From: Actinomycetota bacterium
GTDB lineage: Bacteria; Actinomycetota; Thermoleophilia; Solirubrobacterales; Solirubrobacteraceae
Assembly: GCA_009699865.1 (NCBI GenBank)
Contig: WLNJ01000011.1
Location: forward strand, 1 to 56,055
Reading direction: 5' to 3'
DNA length: 56,055 nucleotides
Shown one piece after another: positions 24,605 to 34,461 of the stretch. Made by a program: the position numbers and the translations under genes. The notes below the pieces were generated by a model, which worked only from the letters and a program-made list of their open reading frames with translations, had not been told where the DNA came from and made no database searches. Position 1 is the first letter of the stretch. Each line of letters begins with the position of its first letter.

Positions 24605-25485
24605 AGTCGTCCCGCTCGGCTGAACTTGCGCTGCTTGGCATCACCTCCGTCTGGGGGCTGACCTTTGTCGTCGTTCAGGACGCGGTGGAGCAGATGCCGG
24701 TCACTGCCTACCTCGCGTACCGCTTTGTTGCCGCCGCCCTGCTGCTCGCAGTTGTATTCCGCAAGCGCCTGACGCTGTTGACCAAGGCCGCTTTCCGACA
24801 GGGACTCTGGATGGGAGTGTTTCTCGCGGCCGGCTACCTCTTTCAGACTTATGGCCTTGAGGCAACCAGTGCGTCCAACGCGGGCTTCATCACCGGCCTT
24901 TTCGTCGTGATCACGCCACTGATGGCCTGGGGACTGAACCGACAGTCGATCGGCTGGGTGCCCTGGGCTGCTGCCGGTGTCTCGGCAATTGGCCTGTTCC
25001 TGCTGTCAGGTGGGGGCAGCACCTTCACTTTCCGCGGCGATGGCCTTGAGTTGCTCTGCGCGATCGCCTTCTCAGCCCACATCATCGCCACCAGCCGCGG
25101 GGTCAAGGCAGGCCACGATGTGATCGCCCTCGTTGTCGTTCAGCTGACACTTGTCGGAGTAGTTTGCACTGCGATGGCTGTGGCCGAGGGCGATCTGGTC
25201 ATGCCGCACGGCGCAGGCCTGTGGGCAAACCTCGCACTGACCTCACTGATCACAACCGCGCTCGCCTTTGTCGTCCAGACGTGGGCGCAGAAACATGCTG
25301 CCCCAGACCGCACAGCTCTGATCCTTGCCGGTGAGCCTGCTTTTGCCGGCCTTTTCGGCTGGTGGCTGGCTGGCGATCGCCTCGGCCTGCAGGGTTGGAT
25401 TGGGGCAGCCTTGATCTTCGGCGCGATCCTCGCGGTCGAGACGATTCCTCGCCTCAGGCCGCCACGGCCACTGCCTGAGGGCTGA
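24601..25485 (+). CDS. EamA/DMT-family exporter (294 aa)
   Basis: Ten TM helices in two EamA repeats: residues ~6-140 (LALLGITSVWGLTFVVVQDAV) and ~150-285 (LELLCAIAFSAHIIATSRG, GEPAFAGLFGWWLAGDRLG). The second repeat carries the usual G-E-P-x-F-A motif. Such proteins export amino acids, nucleosides or other metabolites; the substrate cannot be told. The GTG at 24601 overlaps the nth stop (GTGA), so an upstream in-frame ATG at 24550 inside nth is not needed. Confidence 0.88.
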   Translation: MKSSRSAELALLGITSVWGLTFVVVQDAVEQMPVTAYLAYRFVAAALLLAVVFRKRLTLLTKAAFRQGLWMGVFLAAGYLFQTYGLEATSASNAGFITGLFVVITPLMAWGLNRQSIGWVPWAAAGVSAIGLFLLSGGGSTFTFRGDGLELLCAIAFSAHIIATSRGVKAGHDVIALVVVQLTLVGVVCTAMAVAEGDLVMPHGAGLWANLALTSLITTALAFVVQTWAQKHAAPDRTALILAGEPAFAGLFGWWLAGDRLGLQGWIGAALIFGAILAVETIPRLRPPRPLPEG

Positions 25486-25545
25486 GGCACCGCAGCGGCA
25501 CTTGATTCAGGGCCCCTTTATTTGTATGGCGGTCCAGCAAAGATC

Positions 25546-25554
25546 TGCTACGCT
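25546..25554 (+). promoter_or_regulatory. possible extended -10 promoter for the dnaK operon
   Basis: TGCTACGCT fits an extended -10 (TGn-TAnnnT). No good -35 lies at normal spacing; TTGTAT at 25522 is 21 bases away. Transcription from here would give a leader of about 70 bases that starts just before the hairpin at 25571. Confidence 0.35.
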
Positions 25555-25570
25555 AAGGCTCAGATTTCAT

Positions 25571-25599
25571 CAGTCGGGAGCGTTTAGGCTCCGCGACTG
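25571..25599 (+). promoter_or_regulatory. strong hairpin in the dnaK leader
   Basis: CAGTCG-GGAGC pairs with GCTCC-G-CGACTG: 11 base pairs with one bulged G, loop GTTTAG (25582-25587). It lies 36 bases before the dnaK ATG and leaves the AAAGGAA ribosome site free. No T-run follows, so it is not an ordinary terminator of the exporter gene. A leader element controlling mRNA stability or translation is more likely. Confidence 0.55.
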
Positions 25600-25634
25600 C
25601 CTCTCAAACCAACATAGAACCAAAAGGAATTGAT

Positions 25635-27542
25635 ATGGGAAAGACAATTGGCATCGACCTCGGCACGACAAACTCGTGCATGGCCATTCTTGAAGGCGGA
25701 GAGCCAACCGTCATTGAAAGCTCTGAAGGCGGACGCACGACCCCTTCCGTAGTTGCATTCACCGATAGCGACGAGCGCCTCGTCGGCACAATCGCCAAGC
25801 GCCAAGCGGTCACAAACCCGACCAACACGGTCTTCTCAATCAAGCGCTTCATGGGTCGCAAGGAAGCTGAAGTTCGCGACGAGGAAGCAATCGTTCCTTA
25901 CAAGGTCGTTTCAGGATCCGGCGGCGACGCTCGCGTTGAGGTAAACAGCGGCGACTTCTCCCCACCGGAGATCAGCGCGATGATCCTCCAGAAGCTCAAG
26001 GCTGACGCCGAGGCTTACCTCGGACAGGAAGTTGACGGCGCAGTAATCACCGTCCCCGCCTACTTCAACGACGACCAGCGCCAGGCAACCAAGGACGCAG
26101 GCAAGATTGCCGGCCTTGAGGTCAAGCGGATCATCAACGAGCCAACTGCAGCAGCACTCGCATACGGACTCGACAAGGAAGACGACCAGACAATCCTCGT
26201 CTTCGACCTCGGTGGCGGCACGTTCGACGTGTCCGTACTTGAGATCGGCGACGGCGTCTTCGAAGTCAAGTCAACCGCGGGCGACAACCACCTTGGCGGC
26301 GACAACTTCGACAAGACAGTCGTCGACTGGCTTGTAGCCGACTTCAAGAAGAGCCAAGGCATTGACCTGTCAACCGACCCAATGGCACTCCAGCGTCTCT
26401 ATGAGGCAGCGGAGAAGGCAAAGATCGAGCTCTCGACAACTCAGGAAGCTCAGATCAACCTGCCGTTCATCACAGCCGACGCGGCTGGCCCCAAGCACCT
26501 GGACACTCGCATCACGCGGGCCAAGTTCACCGAGCTTGTTGCCGACCTGCTCGAGCGCCTCAACGGACCTGTCCGCCAGACGCTTGATGACGCAAAGGCC
26601 AAGGGCGTAACCGACGTTGACCACGTTGTCCTCGTTGGCGGGATGACCCGCATGCCAGCGGTCCAGGATCGCGTCAAGGAACTGACAGGCAAGGACCCAC
26701 ATCGTGGCGTCAACCCGGATGAGGTCGTCGCAGTTGGCGCAGCCATCCAGGCCGGCGTTCTCGAAGGCGACGTCAAGGATGTTCTACTCCTCGACGTCAC
26801 TCCACTGACACTTGGCATTGAGACCAAGGGTGGCGTGATGACACGTCTGATCGAGCGCAACACGACGATCCCAACCCGCAAGTCGGAGGTCTTCTCCACA
26901 GCTGATGACAATCAGCCATCGGTTGAAATTCACGTTCTCCAAGGTGAGCGCGAAATGGCCTCGGGTAATAAGTCCCTGGGCAAGTTCCAGCTGACCGGCA
27001 TCCCGCCCGCACCGCGAGGAGTCCCGCAGGTTGAGGTCGCATTCGACATCGACGCAAACGGAATCCTCAACGTGTCAGCTAAGGATCTCGGCACCGGTAA
27101 AGAACAGAAGATTGAGATCAAATCCGGTTCAGGACTCTCAGATGACGAGATCAAGAAGATGGTCACGGACGCTGAGTCCCACGCTGACGAGGACCGCAAG
27201 GCCCGCGAGCTCGCCGAAGCACGCAACACAGGTGAGAACGCTGCCTACCAGGCCGAACGCCAGCTGGTTGACCTGGGCGACCAGGTTGACGACGCCTCCA
27301 AGAAGGAGATTGAGGACGGAATCACAGCAGTGCGTGAAGTCCTCGAGGGCGACGACCCAGAGGCAATCACCACGCGGACCGATGCTCTCCAGCAGGCCTT
27401 CCACAAGGTCAGCGAACAGGTCTACCAGAACGCACAGGCTGAGCAGCAGGCAGAGGGTGAAGGCAGCGCCGACGGTGCAGATCCAGACAAGGCGGCTGAC
27501 GAGGAAGAGATCGTCGACGCCGAGGTAGTGGACGAAGGCTGA
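25635..27542 (+). CDS. dnaK: Hsp70 chaperone DnaK (635 aa)
   Basis: ATP-driven chaperone. The nucleotide-binding domain begins [18 protein letters not shown] and includes [11 protein letters not shown] and [31 protein letters not shown] marks the linker and start of the substrate-binding domain. The C-terminal lid ends in a Gln/Glu/Asp-rich tail [11 protein letters not shown]. Length is typical. Ribosome site AAAGGAA before the ATG at 25635. First gene of dnaK-grpE-dnaJ-hspR-clpB, the actinobacterial heat-shock operon, autoregulated by HspR in relatives. I find no HAIR or CIRCE operator upstream. Confidence 0.98.
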   Translation: MGKTIGIDLGTTNSCMAILEGGEPTVIESSEGGRTTPSVVAFTDSDERLVGTIAKRQAVTNPTNTVFSIKRFMGRKEAEVRDEEAIVPYKVVSGSGGDARVEVNSGDFSPPEISAMILQKLKADAEAYLGQEVDGAVITVPAYFNDDQRQATKDAGKIAGLEVKRIINEPTAAALAYGLDKEDDQTILVFDLGGGTFDVSVLEIGDGVFEVKSTAGDNHLGGDNFDKTVVDWLVADFKKSQGIDLSTDPMALQRLYEAAEKAKIELSTTQEAQINLPFITADAAGPKHLDTRITRAKFTELVADLLERLNGPVRQTLDDAKAKGVTDVDHVVLVGGMTRMPAVQDRVKELTGKDPHRGVNPDEVVAVGAAIQAGVLEGDVKDVLLLDVTPLTLGIETKGGVMTRLIERNTTIPTRKSEVFSTADDNQPSVEIHVLQGEREMASGNKSLGKFQLTGIPPAPRGVPQVEVAFDIDANGILNVSAKDLGTGKEQKIEIKSGSGLSDDEIKKMVTDAESHADEDRKARELAEARNTGENAAYQAERQLVDLGDQVDDASKKEIEDGITAVREVLEGDDPEAITTRTDALQQAFHKVSEQVYQNAQAEQQAEGEGSADGADPDKAADEEEIVDAEVVDEG

Positions 27543-27547
27543 ACCAG

Positions 27548-28153
27548 TTGACTCACGCTGACGACATCAACACTCCGGCTGGCGATGAGCCAGCTGGAGA
27601 GTCGCCGATCGAGGAGGTCATCCTCGACGTCGAAGTAGTGGACGAGGTTGACACCGAGTCTCTAGAAGAGGCAGCCAAAGAGGTTGAAGAGGACCTTGAC
27701 GAGCTGACACTCAAGACTCGCGAAGCAGACGAATACCTTGACCTTGCCCGCCGCACGCAAGCTGACTTTGAGAACTTCCGCAAACGGGCTGCCCGCGATG
27801 CTGCGGCAGCCGGTGAGCGCGGTGTCTCCAAGCTTGTTGGCGAGTTGATCGGAGCACTCGACAACTTCGACCTCTCGCTCGGTGCGGTAGCCCAGCTACC
27901 CGAGACCGACCCAGCACACAGTGTTGGGCAAGGCTTCAAGCTGATCCGCGACCAGCTGATCGCAGGCCTCGAGCGCTGCGGTGTAGAGGTGGAGCACCCG
28001 GAAGGCCAGGCCTTTGACCCGGCTCGCCATGAGGCGGTAACCAAGGTTGAGGCAGATGGAGTGGAAGCCAACACAATCACTGCCGTGCACCAAGCGGGGT
28101 ACCTGCTCGGATCAACTGTGATCCGCCCAGCCCGCGTGTCGGTGGCAGGATAA
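27548..28153 (+). CDS. grpE: nucleotide exchange factor GrpE (201 aa)
   Basis: Releases ADP from DnaK as a dimer. An acidic, probably disordered N-terminus (1-45) leads into a long coiled coil, then the signature ADFENFRKRAARDAAAAGE and the C-terminal beta domain with DPARHEAVTKVE and GYLLGSTVIRPARVSV. The start is TTG at 27548, five bases after the dnaK stop; no other start fits as well. The N-terminal VILDVEVVDEVD closely mirrors the DnaK tail [10 protein letters not shown] at both protein and DNA level. Confidence 0.93.
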   Translation: MTHADDINTPAGDEPAGESPIEEVILDVEVVDEVDTESLEEAAKEVEEDLDELTLKTREADEYLDLARRTQADFENFRKRAARDAAAAGERGVSKLVGELIGALDNFDLSLGAVAQLPETDPAHSVGQGFKLIRDQLIAGLERCGVEVEHPEGQAFDPARHEAVTKVEADGVEANTITAVHQAGYLLGSTVIRPARVSVAG

Positions 28154-28165
28154 GCGCCTAGGGAA

Positions 28166-29260
28166 ATGGCCGACCACTACGAAACGCTCGGGGTGGACAA
28201 GGCGGCCACTGCGGAGGAGATCAAGAAGTCCTACCGCAGGCTCGCCCGTAAGTACCACCCAGATCAGAACCCGGACGACCCCTCCGCTGAGGCTCGCTTC
28301 AAGGAGATCTCCCAGGCCTACGACACGCTCGGTGACCCTGAGAAGCGCAAGGCCTACGACCGTGGTGGCAGCAACCCATTCGGCGGCGGTGGCTTTGACC
28401 CATCCCAGTTCGGTGGGTTCGGTGACGCGTTCTCAACAATCTTCGGCGGTGGTGGTGGGCGCCGCGGTGGTGCCCCAGCCGGCCCGCGCCGTGGCCGCGA
28501 CCTTGAGACCGAGACAACCATTTCGTTTGACACAGCCGTCCGCGGCGGCGAGGTTCGCATCAGCGTGCACGGCAGTGACACCTGCAGTGACTGCTCTGGT
28601 AGCGGCGCCAAGCCGGGCAGCAGTCCGCAGCGCTGCAATGTTTGCGGAGGGTCTGGAACTCAGACCCAAGGCCAGGGCCTGTTCTCGATTGCGCAGCCAT
28701 GTGGCCGCTGCGGCGGGTCGGGAACAATGATCAGCGATCCGTGCCCATCGTGCAGTGGCACGGGGGCCAAGAGCCGCTTGCGGAATATGCGCGTGAAGAT
28801 CCCCGCCGGTGTGCGCACTGGCAGCAGGATCAGATTGGTTGGCAAGGGTGAGGCTGGTGCCCGCGGTGGCGAACACGGCGACCTCTATGTGGTGACACGC
28901 GTGGCCGAGTCACCGGTCTTCAAGCGAAAGAGCGACAACCTTGAGGTGGAGGTTCCACTCAGCGTCACTGAGGCACTGCTCGGAGCCAAGGTTGAGGTCC
29001 CAACACTTGATGGCAAAACAAAGCTGAAGGTTCCAGCCGGTACGACACACGGCACAGTCCAACGCCTCCGTGATGCGGGACCACCGAAGCTGAAGGGCAA
29101 GGGGCGTGGTGACCTTCACTACCGCTTCGTGATCGCCATGCCAGACAAGCTCAGCAAGGAACAGAAGGCTGCCGCTGAGGCCCTCGGCGAGACCTTCAAT
29201 GGCTCTGACCCGCGAGCGGAGCTGATGTCACACGCACCAAGCGATGGAAGCGATGGCTGA
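28166..29260 (+). CDS. dnaJ: Hsp40 co-chaperone DnaJ (364 aa)
   Basis: Delivers substrates to DnaK and stimulates its ATPase. The J domain (1-68) has HPD at 31-33. A Gly/Phe-rich segment (about 70-110) is followed by four zinc-finger repeats, CSDCSGSG, CNVCGGSG, CGRCGGSG and CPSCSGTG, two zinc sites in all, and then the C-terminal substrate domains. A complete type I DnaJ of normal length. 12 bases after grpE. Its last codons overlap the start of hspR. Confidence 0.97.
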   Translation: MADHYETLGVDKAATAEEIKKSYRRLARKYHPDQNPDDPSAEARFKEISQAYDTLGDPEKRKAYDRGGSNPFGGGGFDPSQFGGFGDAFSTIFGGGGGRRGGAPAGPRRGRDLETETTISFDTAVRGGEVRISVHGSDTCSDCSGSGAKPGSSPQRCNVCGGSGTQTQGQGLFSIAQPCGRCGGSGTMISDPCPSCSGTGAKSRLRNMRVKIPAGVRTGSRIRLVGKGEAGARGGEHGDLYVVTRVAESPVFKRKSDNLEVEVPLSVTEALLGAKVEVPTLDGKTKLKVPAGTTHGTVQRLRDAGPPKLKGKGRGDLHYRFVIAMPDKLSKEQKAAAEALGETFNGSDPRAELMSHAPSDGSDG

Positions 29261-29756
29261 GCGCCGCAGGACAACACGCGTGAGCATCGTCCAGGACCAC
29301 GACCGTGGGCTGTACATGATCTCCGTCGCAGCCGATCTGGCCGACATGCACCCCCAGACTCTGCGCGCCTACGAGACCAAGGGTTTGATCAAACCCGGCA
29401 GGTCGTCAAAGGGCACCCGCCTTTACAGCCAGGCTGATGTGGACCGTCTGCTGCGGATCCAGGAGATGACGGCAGAGCTTGGCCTGAACCTCGCCGGGGT
29501 GGCTCAAGTTCTGGCACTTGAGGACCGACTGACCCAGACGCGTGAGCGGGCCGAAATGCTTGAAGCCCGGGCCCGGGAGCTGGAGGTTGAGGTCGCACGG
29601 CTTGAGCAACTGCGCCGTGATCTTCGGGCCGAGATCGTTCCCTACCAGGCGGCAGGCCTACCGGCCCGGCAGGTTGATGTCCAACGACCTACCCGGATCT
29701 CATTTCTGCGGGCACCATCTAAGACAGTAGGCAATTCGAAGGAGTCAAACCAGTGA
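29244..29756 (+). CDS. hspR: MerR-family heat-shock repressor HspR (170 aa)
   Basis: Represses the dnaK operon in actinobacteria, with DnaK as co-repressor. The winged-helix segment is clear: [20 protein letters not shown], then [19 protein letters not shown] and [12 protein letters not shown] dimerising coiled coil covers about 90-135 ([20 protein letters not shown]), and a short polar tail follows. It starts within dnaJ at 29244; ATG at 29253 (MAERRRTTR) is equally possible. The stop overlaps the clpB GTG (GTGA). Its place between dnaJ and clpB is the classic arrangement. Confidence 0.92.
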   Translation: MEAMAERRRTTRVSIVQDHDRGLYMISVAADLADMHPQTLRAYETKGLIKPGRSSKGTRLYSQADVDRLLRIQEMTAELGLNLAGVAQVLALEDRLTQTRERAEMLEARARELEVEVARLEQLRRDLRAEIVPYQAAGLPARQVDVQRPTRISFLRAPSKTVGNSKESNQ

Positions 29757-32287
29757 GACTCGACCGATTCACCATCAAGTCCCAGGAAGCGCTTGAGGCT
29801 GCCCAGCGGCTTGCCACCAGTAACGGCAACCCTGAGCTGTCCCCCGACCACCTACTGCTTGTGCTCCTTGAACAGGAAGGGAGCCTCGTTGACCCAGTTC
29901 TGCGCAAGGTTGGCGCTGACCCTGGAATGCTTCGCACGACTGTCAACACGGCGGTCGCCGACGCTCCGACAATCTCAGGCGCAACTCAGGAACCAGCACC
30001 CTCGAAGGCTCTGCTTGACGCGTTGCGTGGCTCGGAGGACAGCTCAAGCAGCATGGGCGACAGCTACATCTCCACAGAGCACTTGCTTGTCGGCCTTGCT
30101 GGTTCGTCGGGCGCAGCCGGGCAGGCGCTTGTCTCGTCCGGTGCGAGCGCCGATGCTCTCGGCAGCGCGATTTCAGATGTGCGCGGTCCGCACAAGGTCA
30201 CTGACCAGAACCCAGAGGACAAGTTTGAGGCCCTCACCAAGTACGGCCGTGATCTGACCGAACTCGCGCGTGAAGGCAAGCTCGACCCTGTAATCGGGCG
30301 TGACGATGAGATCCGCCGTGCGATCCAAGTCCTCTCACGCAGGACCAAGAACAACCCCGTGCTGATCGGGGAACCGGGCGTCGGTAAGACAGCCATCGCA
30401 GAAGGCCTTGCGTCGAGGATCGTTAGCGATGATGTCCCCGAGGGACTCAAGGGCCGCAAGGTCATCGCACTGGATATCGGGTCGCTGATCGCTGGTGCCA
30501 AGTACCGGGGCGAGTTTGAGGACCGACTCAAAGCAGTCCTTGCCGAGGTCAGCGAGGCGGCAGGGCAGGTCATCCTCTTCATCGACGAGCTCCACACCAT
30601 TGTTGGGGCTGGTGGCGCTGAGGGTGCGGTTGACGCAGCCAACCTGCTCAAGCCAATGCTCGCGCGTGGGGAACTGAGAGCCGTTGGCGCAACCACACTT
30701 GACGAGTACCGCAAACACATTGAGAAGGACCCGGCGCTCGAACGCCGCTTCCAGCCTGTGTTCGTTGGTGAGCCAACAGTTGAGGCAACGATCGCCATCC
30801 TGCGTGGGCTCAAGGACCGCTACCAATCCCACCACAAGGTGATGATCCAGGACGGCGCGCTGATTGCTGCCGCGACCCTGTCCCATAGGTACATCGCTGA
30901 CCGCTTCCTTCCCGACAAAGCCATCGATCTTGTTGATGAGGCCGCCAGCAGCCTGCGGATCGAGATTGATTCCAAGCCAACTGAGATCGACGAAGTTGAC
31001 CGTCGGATCATGCAACTTGAGATCGAACGGCAGGCGATGGAGAAGGAAACCGATGCGGCAGCCGTTGCACGCCGAGAGGCGATCGAGCGTGACCTCGCCG
31101 ACCTGCGCGAGGAGGCCGATGCGATGACAATCCAATGGCAGGCTGAGAAGGACGCCCTTGGCGAAGTGGCAGATGTTCAGCGCGACCTAGAAGCAGCTCG
31201 TGGCGAAGCCGACCGGGCCGAGCGCGACAGCGACCTGCAGCGTGCCGCTGAGCTGCGCTACGGAGTCATTCCAGATCTTGAAAAGGCACTCGAGGTGTCA
31301 GAGCAGACCGACCGCGGTGAAGCAAGGTTCCTCAAAGAGGTTGTCGACGCGGATGACATCGCTGAGGTGGTGGCCCGCTGGACTGGCATTCCAGTCGACC
31401 GGATGCTCGAAGGCGAGGCAGAGAAGCTCCTACACCTTGAGGAGCGGCTGCACGAGCGCGTGATTGGTCAGGACGAGGCCGTCGACGCAATCTCCAACGC
31501 TCTGCGTCGCTCACGGTCGGGCCTTCAGGATCCCGATCGGCCGATTGGTAGCTTCCTCTTCCTCGGTCCGACAGGCGTAGGCAAGACCGAGCTTGCGCGG
31601 GCAGTTGCAGCGCTGATGTTTGACACCGAGGACGCGATGGTCAGGATTGACATGTCCGAATACATGGAACGCCACTCCGTTTCCCGTCTTGTCGGCGCTC
31701 CTCCCGGGTATGTCGGTTATGAAGAGGGTGGACAGCTGACAGAGGCTGTGCGCCGCCGGCCTTACTCAGTGGTGCTGCTTGACGAGGTTGAGAAAGCCCA
31801 CATCGATGTGTTCAACATTCTCTTGCAGGTAATGGATGACGGTCGCCTGACTGACGGCCAGGGCAGGACCGTGGACTTCACCAATGTGATTCTCGTGATG
31901 ACCTCCAACATTCCCGGTGGGCGCCTTGGTGCGGAAGGCCACTTCCGCCCAGAGTTCATCAACCGCCTTGACGACATAGTGGAGTTCGCCTCACTTGACC
32001 GTGAACAGATCGCAGCGATTGTCGACATTCAGGTTGAGCGGGTCGCCCAGCGTCTCGCCGCGCGTGGCGTTGAGTTGGACATGAGTCCTGCGGCCCGTGA
32101 CCTGATCGCTGACCTTGGCTATGACCCCGCCTACGGCGCTCGGCCTTTGAAGCGCACTATTCAGCGTGAGGTAACCGACCCGCTTTCCAAGCTGGTCCTC
32201 GCTGGTGAGCTGCCCGAAGGGTCAACCGCGTTGGTTGATCGTGACGGCGAGTCGATCACCGTCAAAGGTGTCAAGGCGACCGCCTGA
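29753..32287 (+). CDS. clpB: AAA+ disaggregase ClpB (844 aa)
   Basis: Threads aggregated proteins in cooperation with DnaK. N domain (1-145), AAA-1 with GEPGVGKT (206-213), a long coiled-coil M domain (about 400-525, absent from ClpA/ClpC), then AAA-2 with GPTGVGKT (605-612). In AAA-2 the stretch between sensor-1 TSN (717-719) and FRPEFINR (731-738) is only 11 residues, about 18 shorter than I recall for E. coli ClpB, which accounts for much of the reduced length. The GTG start at 29753 overlaps the hspR stop; GGAG lies just upstream. No ClpP-binding loop is seen. Confidence 0.96.
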   Translation: MRLDRFTIKSQEALEAAQRLATSNGNPELSPDHLLLVLLEQEGSLVDPVLRKVGADPGMLRTTVNTAVADAPTISGATQEPAPSKALLDALRGSEDSSSSMGDSYISTEHLLVGLAGSSGAAGQALVSSGASADALGSAISDVRGPHKVTDQNPEDKFEALTKYGRDLTELAREGKLDPVIGRDDEIRRAIQVLSRRTKNNPVLIGEPGVGKTAIAEGLASRIVSDDVPEGLKGRKVIALDIGSLIAGAKYRGEFEDRLKAVLAEVSEAAGQVILFIDELHTIVGAGGAEGAVDAANLLKPMLARGELRAVGATTLDEYRKHIEKDPALERRFQPVFVGEPTVEATIAILRGLKDRYQSHHKVMIQDGALIAAATLSHRYIADRFLPDKAIDLVDEAASSLRIEIDSKPTEIDEVDRRIMQLEIERQAMEKETDAAAVARREAIERDLADLREEADAMTIQWQAEKDALGEVADVQRDLEAARGEADRAERDSDLQRAAELRYGVIPDLEKALEVSEQTDRGEARFLKEVVDADDIAEVVARWTGIPVDRMLEGEAEKLLHLEERLHERVIGQDEAVDAISNALRRSRSGLQDPDRPIGSFLFLGPTGVGKTELARAVAALMFDTEDAMVRIDMSEYMERHSVSRLVGAPPGYVGYEEGGQLTEAVRRRPYSVVLLDEVEKAHIDVFNILLQVMDDGRLTDGQGRTVDFTNVILVMTSNIPGGRLGAEGHFRPEFINRLDDIVEFASLDREQIAAIVDIQVERVAQRLAARGVELDMSPAARDLIADLGYDPAYGARPLKRTIQREVTDPLSKLVLAGELPEGSTALVDRDGESITVKGVKATA

Positions 32288-32386
32288 TTCTTATCTTTAC
32301 CCCGGTTCGAGTGCGAGAGAATGGCCTCCGGGGCCGTTGTGCGGTAGAACCCTGTTAGGGCAACCACCAAAACGGAGGTAGTGAAC

Positions 32387-32668
32387 ATGCCAACTTTCAT
32401 CATGCTTTCCAAGCTCACCCCTGAGGGCGTTCAGACAATCAAGAGCAATCCGCAGCGGATCAAAGAGGTCAACTCTGAGATCGAAGCGCTTGGCGCAACC
32501 GTCACCGCACAGTGGGCAGTGCTTGGCCGCTATGACTTTGTGAACATTGTCGAGGCTCCCGATGAGACGACGATGGCAAGGATTTCGCTTGAGCTTGGCT
32601 CACGCGGGACAGCGTCATACGAGACTCTCTCGGGTATCCCGATTGACGACTTCATCGCATCAATCTGA
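32387..32668 (+). CDS. GYD-domain protein (93 aa)
   Basis: A small ferredoxin-like-fold protein named for its G-[YR]-[YF]-D motif, here LGRYDFVNIVEAPDE. It begins MPTFIMLSKLTPEGVQTI and has KEVNSEIEALGATVTAQWAV. The ATG at 32387 is chosen over GTG at 32381 because GGAGG (32374-32378) is 8 bases away. It stands alone between clpB and purD. The role of GYD proteins is unknown. The ~100 bases before it hold weak GC dyads but no clear terminator for clpB. Confidence 0.85.
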   Translation: MPTFIMLSKLTPEGVQTIKSNPQRIKEVNSEIEALGATVTAQWAVLGRYDFVNIVEAPDETTMARISLELGSRGTASYETLSGIPIDDFIASI

Positions 32669-32713
32669 TTTGACGCCAGCCGGTCTAGCCATCACCACGG
32701 GGGCCTGCTGATC

Positions 32714-33979
32714 GTGCCGCGCGTCCTCGTAGTCGGTGGCGGTGGCCGTGAACACGCGATCATTCGCGCGCTGTTGAGGTCGGCCAGTAAGCCGGAGATC
32801 ATCTGTGCGCCGGGCAACGCTGGAATCGCAGCGGATGCCGAGATCGTTGACCTCAAGGTTGACGATGTCCCAGCGCTAATCGCCCTCGCCAAGGAGCGTC
32901 AGTGTGATCTGGTCGTCGCAGGACCTGAGGCCCCATTGGTTGCCGGTCTCGTTGACGCATGCGAGAGAGAGGGAATCCCCTGTTTTGGGCCGAGTCAGGA
33001 AGCAGCTCGCCTTGAGGCGTCAAAGGCTCATTGCAAGGAGGTGATGATTGCCTCCGGTGTTCCAACGGCAGCCCACAGTGAGGTGCGAACAGTTGAGGAA
33101 GGCATGGCCGCGATCACCGGATATCCGACCGTCATCAAGGACGATGGGCTCGCAGCCGGCAAGGGCGTTGTAATCGCCCAGAACGAGGACGAGGCCCGCG
33201 CAGCCCTGACCGCATTTCTTGTAGACCAAATCCATGGGGGTGACTTGGTCGTTGTCGAGGAGTTCCTTGACGGAGACGAGCTCTCCCTGTTGGCAGTCTG
33301 TGACGGTGACCGGGCGATCCCACTCGCTCCAGCAAGAGACTTCAAACGCATTGGTGACGGTGACACTGGCCCCAACACGGGTGGGATGGGAGCGTTCTCC
33401 CCAGTCCCAGGCTTTGACCTTGATGAGGCCGAGCGCCTTGTCCGTGAAGTTCACCAGCCGGTTCTAGAGGAGATGAAGCGCCGTGGAACTCCCTTCCACG
33501 GGGTGCTCTACGCGGGCCTGATGATTGGCTCCAAGGGCACCAAGGTCCTTGAGTTCAACGTCCGCTTTGGCGACCCCGAGACCCAGGCGGTCCTACCGCG
33601 GCTTAAGAGCGACCTTTACGACCTGATGCTGCGTGCAACTCAGCGCGGTGGTTTGGAGGGTGTGGAGCTGGAGTGGGACGAGCGAACCTCAGTAGCAGTG
33701 GTTATGGCCTCCGCCGGTTACCCGCAGTCATCTAGTTCAGGTGATGTGATCACCGGCCTTGACCAGCTTCCAGAGGGTGTTGAAGCGCTCCACGCTGGCA
33801 CTGCTTTTGATGGGGATGGAAATGTTGTTACTGCTGGTGGTCGGGTTCTTGCCGTGATGGCGCTCGGTTCACGCCCGGCAGATGCACGCGCTGGGGCTTA
33901 TGCTGGAGTCCAGATGGTGACCTTTGAAGGCAGCCAAAATCGCACTGACATCGCCGAGTTGATCGCGGGCGATCGATGA
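32714..33979 (+). CDS. purD: phosphoribosylamine-glycine ligase, GARS (421 aa)
   Basis: ATP-grasp ligase, second step of purine synthesis. [17 protein letters not shown] opens the protein. ATP-grasp motifs include [34 protein letters not shown], and [15 protein letters not shown]; the metal site is near [14 protein letters not shown]. The GTG start at 32714 follows GGGGG by several bases. ATGA overlap with purE. First gene of the purine cluster here. Confidence 0.96.
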   Translation: MPRVLVVGGGGREHAIIRALLRSASKPEIICAPGNAGIAADAEIVDLKVDDVPALIALAKERQCDLVVAGPEAPLVAGLVDACEREGIPCFGPSQEAARLEASKAHCKEVMIASGVPTAAHSEVRTVEEGMAAITGYPTVIKDDGLAAGKGVVIAQNEDEARAALTAFLVDQIHGGDLVVVEEFLDGDELSLLAVCDGDRAIPLAPARDFKRIGDGDTGPNTGGMGAFSPVPGFDLDEAERLVREVHQPVLEEMKRRGTPFHGVLYAGLMIGSKGTKVLEFNVRFGDPETQAVLPRLKSDLYDLMLRATQRGGLEGVELEWDERTSVAVVMASAGYPQSSSSGDVITGLDQLPEGVEALHAGTAFDGDGNVVTAGGRVLAVMALGSRPADARAGAYAGVQMVTFEGSQNRTDIAELIAGDR

Positions 33980-34461
33980 GTCCCGGGGACGATCCACGCG
34001 CAGTGGCAGAGGCCGCAGCCGAGGTTGAGGCCGCACTCTCCAGCTTCAGCGGCGAATCACCCTTGGTGGGGATCATCATGGGCAGCCAGAGCGACCTTCC
34101 TGTGATGGAAAAGGCCGCCAACGAACTGACTGAGCGTGGGATCAGTAACGAAATTACTGTCGCCAGCGCCCACCGCAACCCAGACGTCGTTGCGGAGTAC
34201 GCAAAGACAGCCCGGGGCCGTGGACTCAAAGTGATCATCGCCGGCGCTGGCCTCGCCGCAGCACTCCCCGGAGTTGTTGCCGCTCACACCGACCTTCCAG
34301 TTATTGGCGTTCCGCTGACAAGCTCAATGTCGGTTGCCGGTGGCCTTGACGCCTTGCTGTCGATTGTTCAGATGCCGCCTGGCGTACCTGTCGCAACCGT
34401 CGGCGTTGACAACGCCCGTAACGCTGCCGCCCTCGCCGCGCGGATTCTCGACATCGCGTGA
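33976..34461 (+). CDS. purE: N5-carboxyaminoimidazole ribonucleotide mutase (161 aa)
   Basis: Converts N5-CAIR to CAIR. The core begins [15 protein letters not shown], with [14 protein letters not shown] and the active-site [39 protein letters not shown] and [19 protein letters not shown] complete it. A ~28-residue acidic N-terminal extension precedes the core. As a class I PurE it should need PurK, which is not in the window. Overlaps purD and purB by 4 bases each. Confidence 0.95.
   Translation: MSPGDDPRAVAEAAAEVEAALSSFSGESPLVGIIMGSQSDLPVMEKAANELTERGISNEITVASAHRNPDVVAEYAKTARGRGLKVIIAGAGLAAALPGVVAAHTDLPVIGVPLTSSMSVAGGLDALLSIVQMPPGVPVATVGVDNARNAAALAARILDIA

Noticed and set aside
25486-25634. 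Possible HAIR or CIRCE operator upstream of dnaK
   Set aside because: CTTGATTCAGG at 25501 resembles half a HAIR site, but no matching inverted half follows, and there is no TTAGCACTC repeat.
30064-31135. Two overlapping - strand open frames of about 250 residues
   Set aside because: Both are antisense to clpB and have Ser/Arg or Leu/Asp shadow composition.
32288-32386. Terminator after clpB
   Set aside because: Only GGCC/GGCC and CCCT/AGGG dyads of 4 bp are present; too weak to call.
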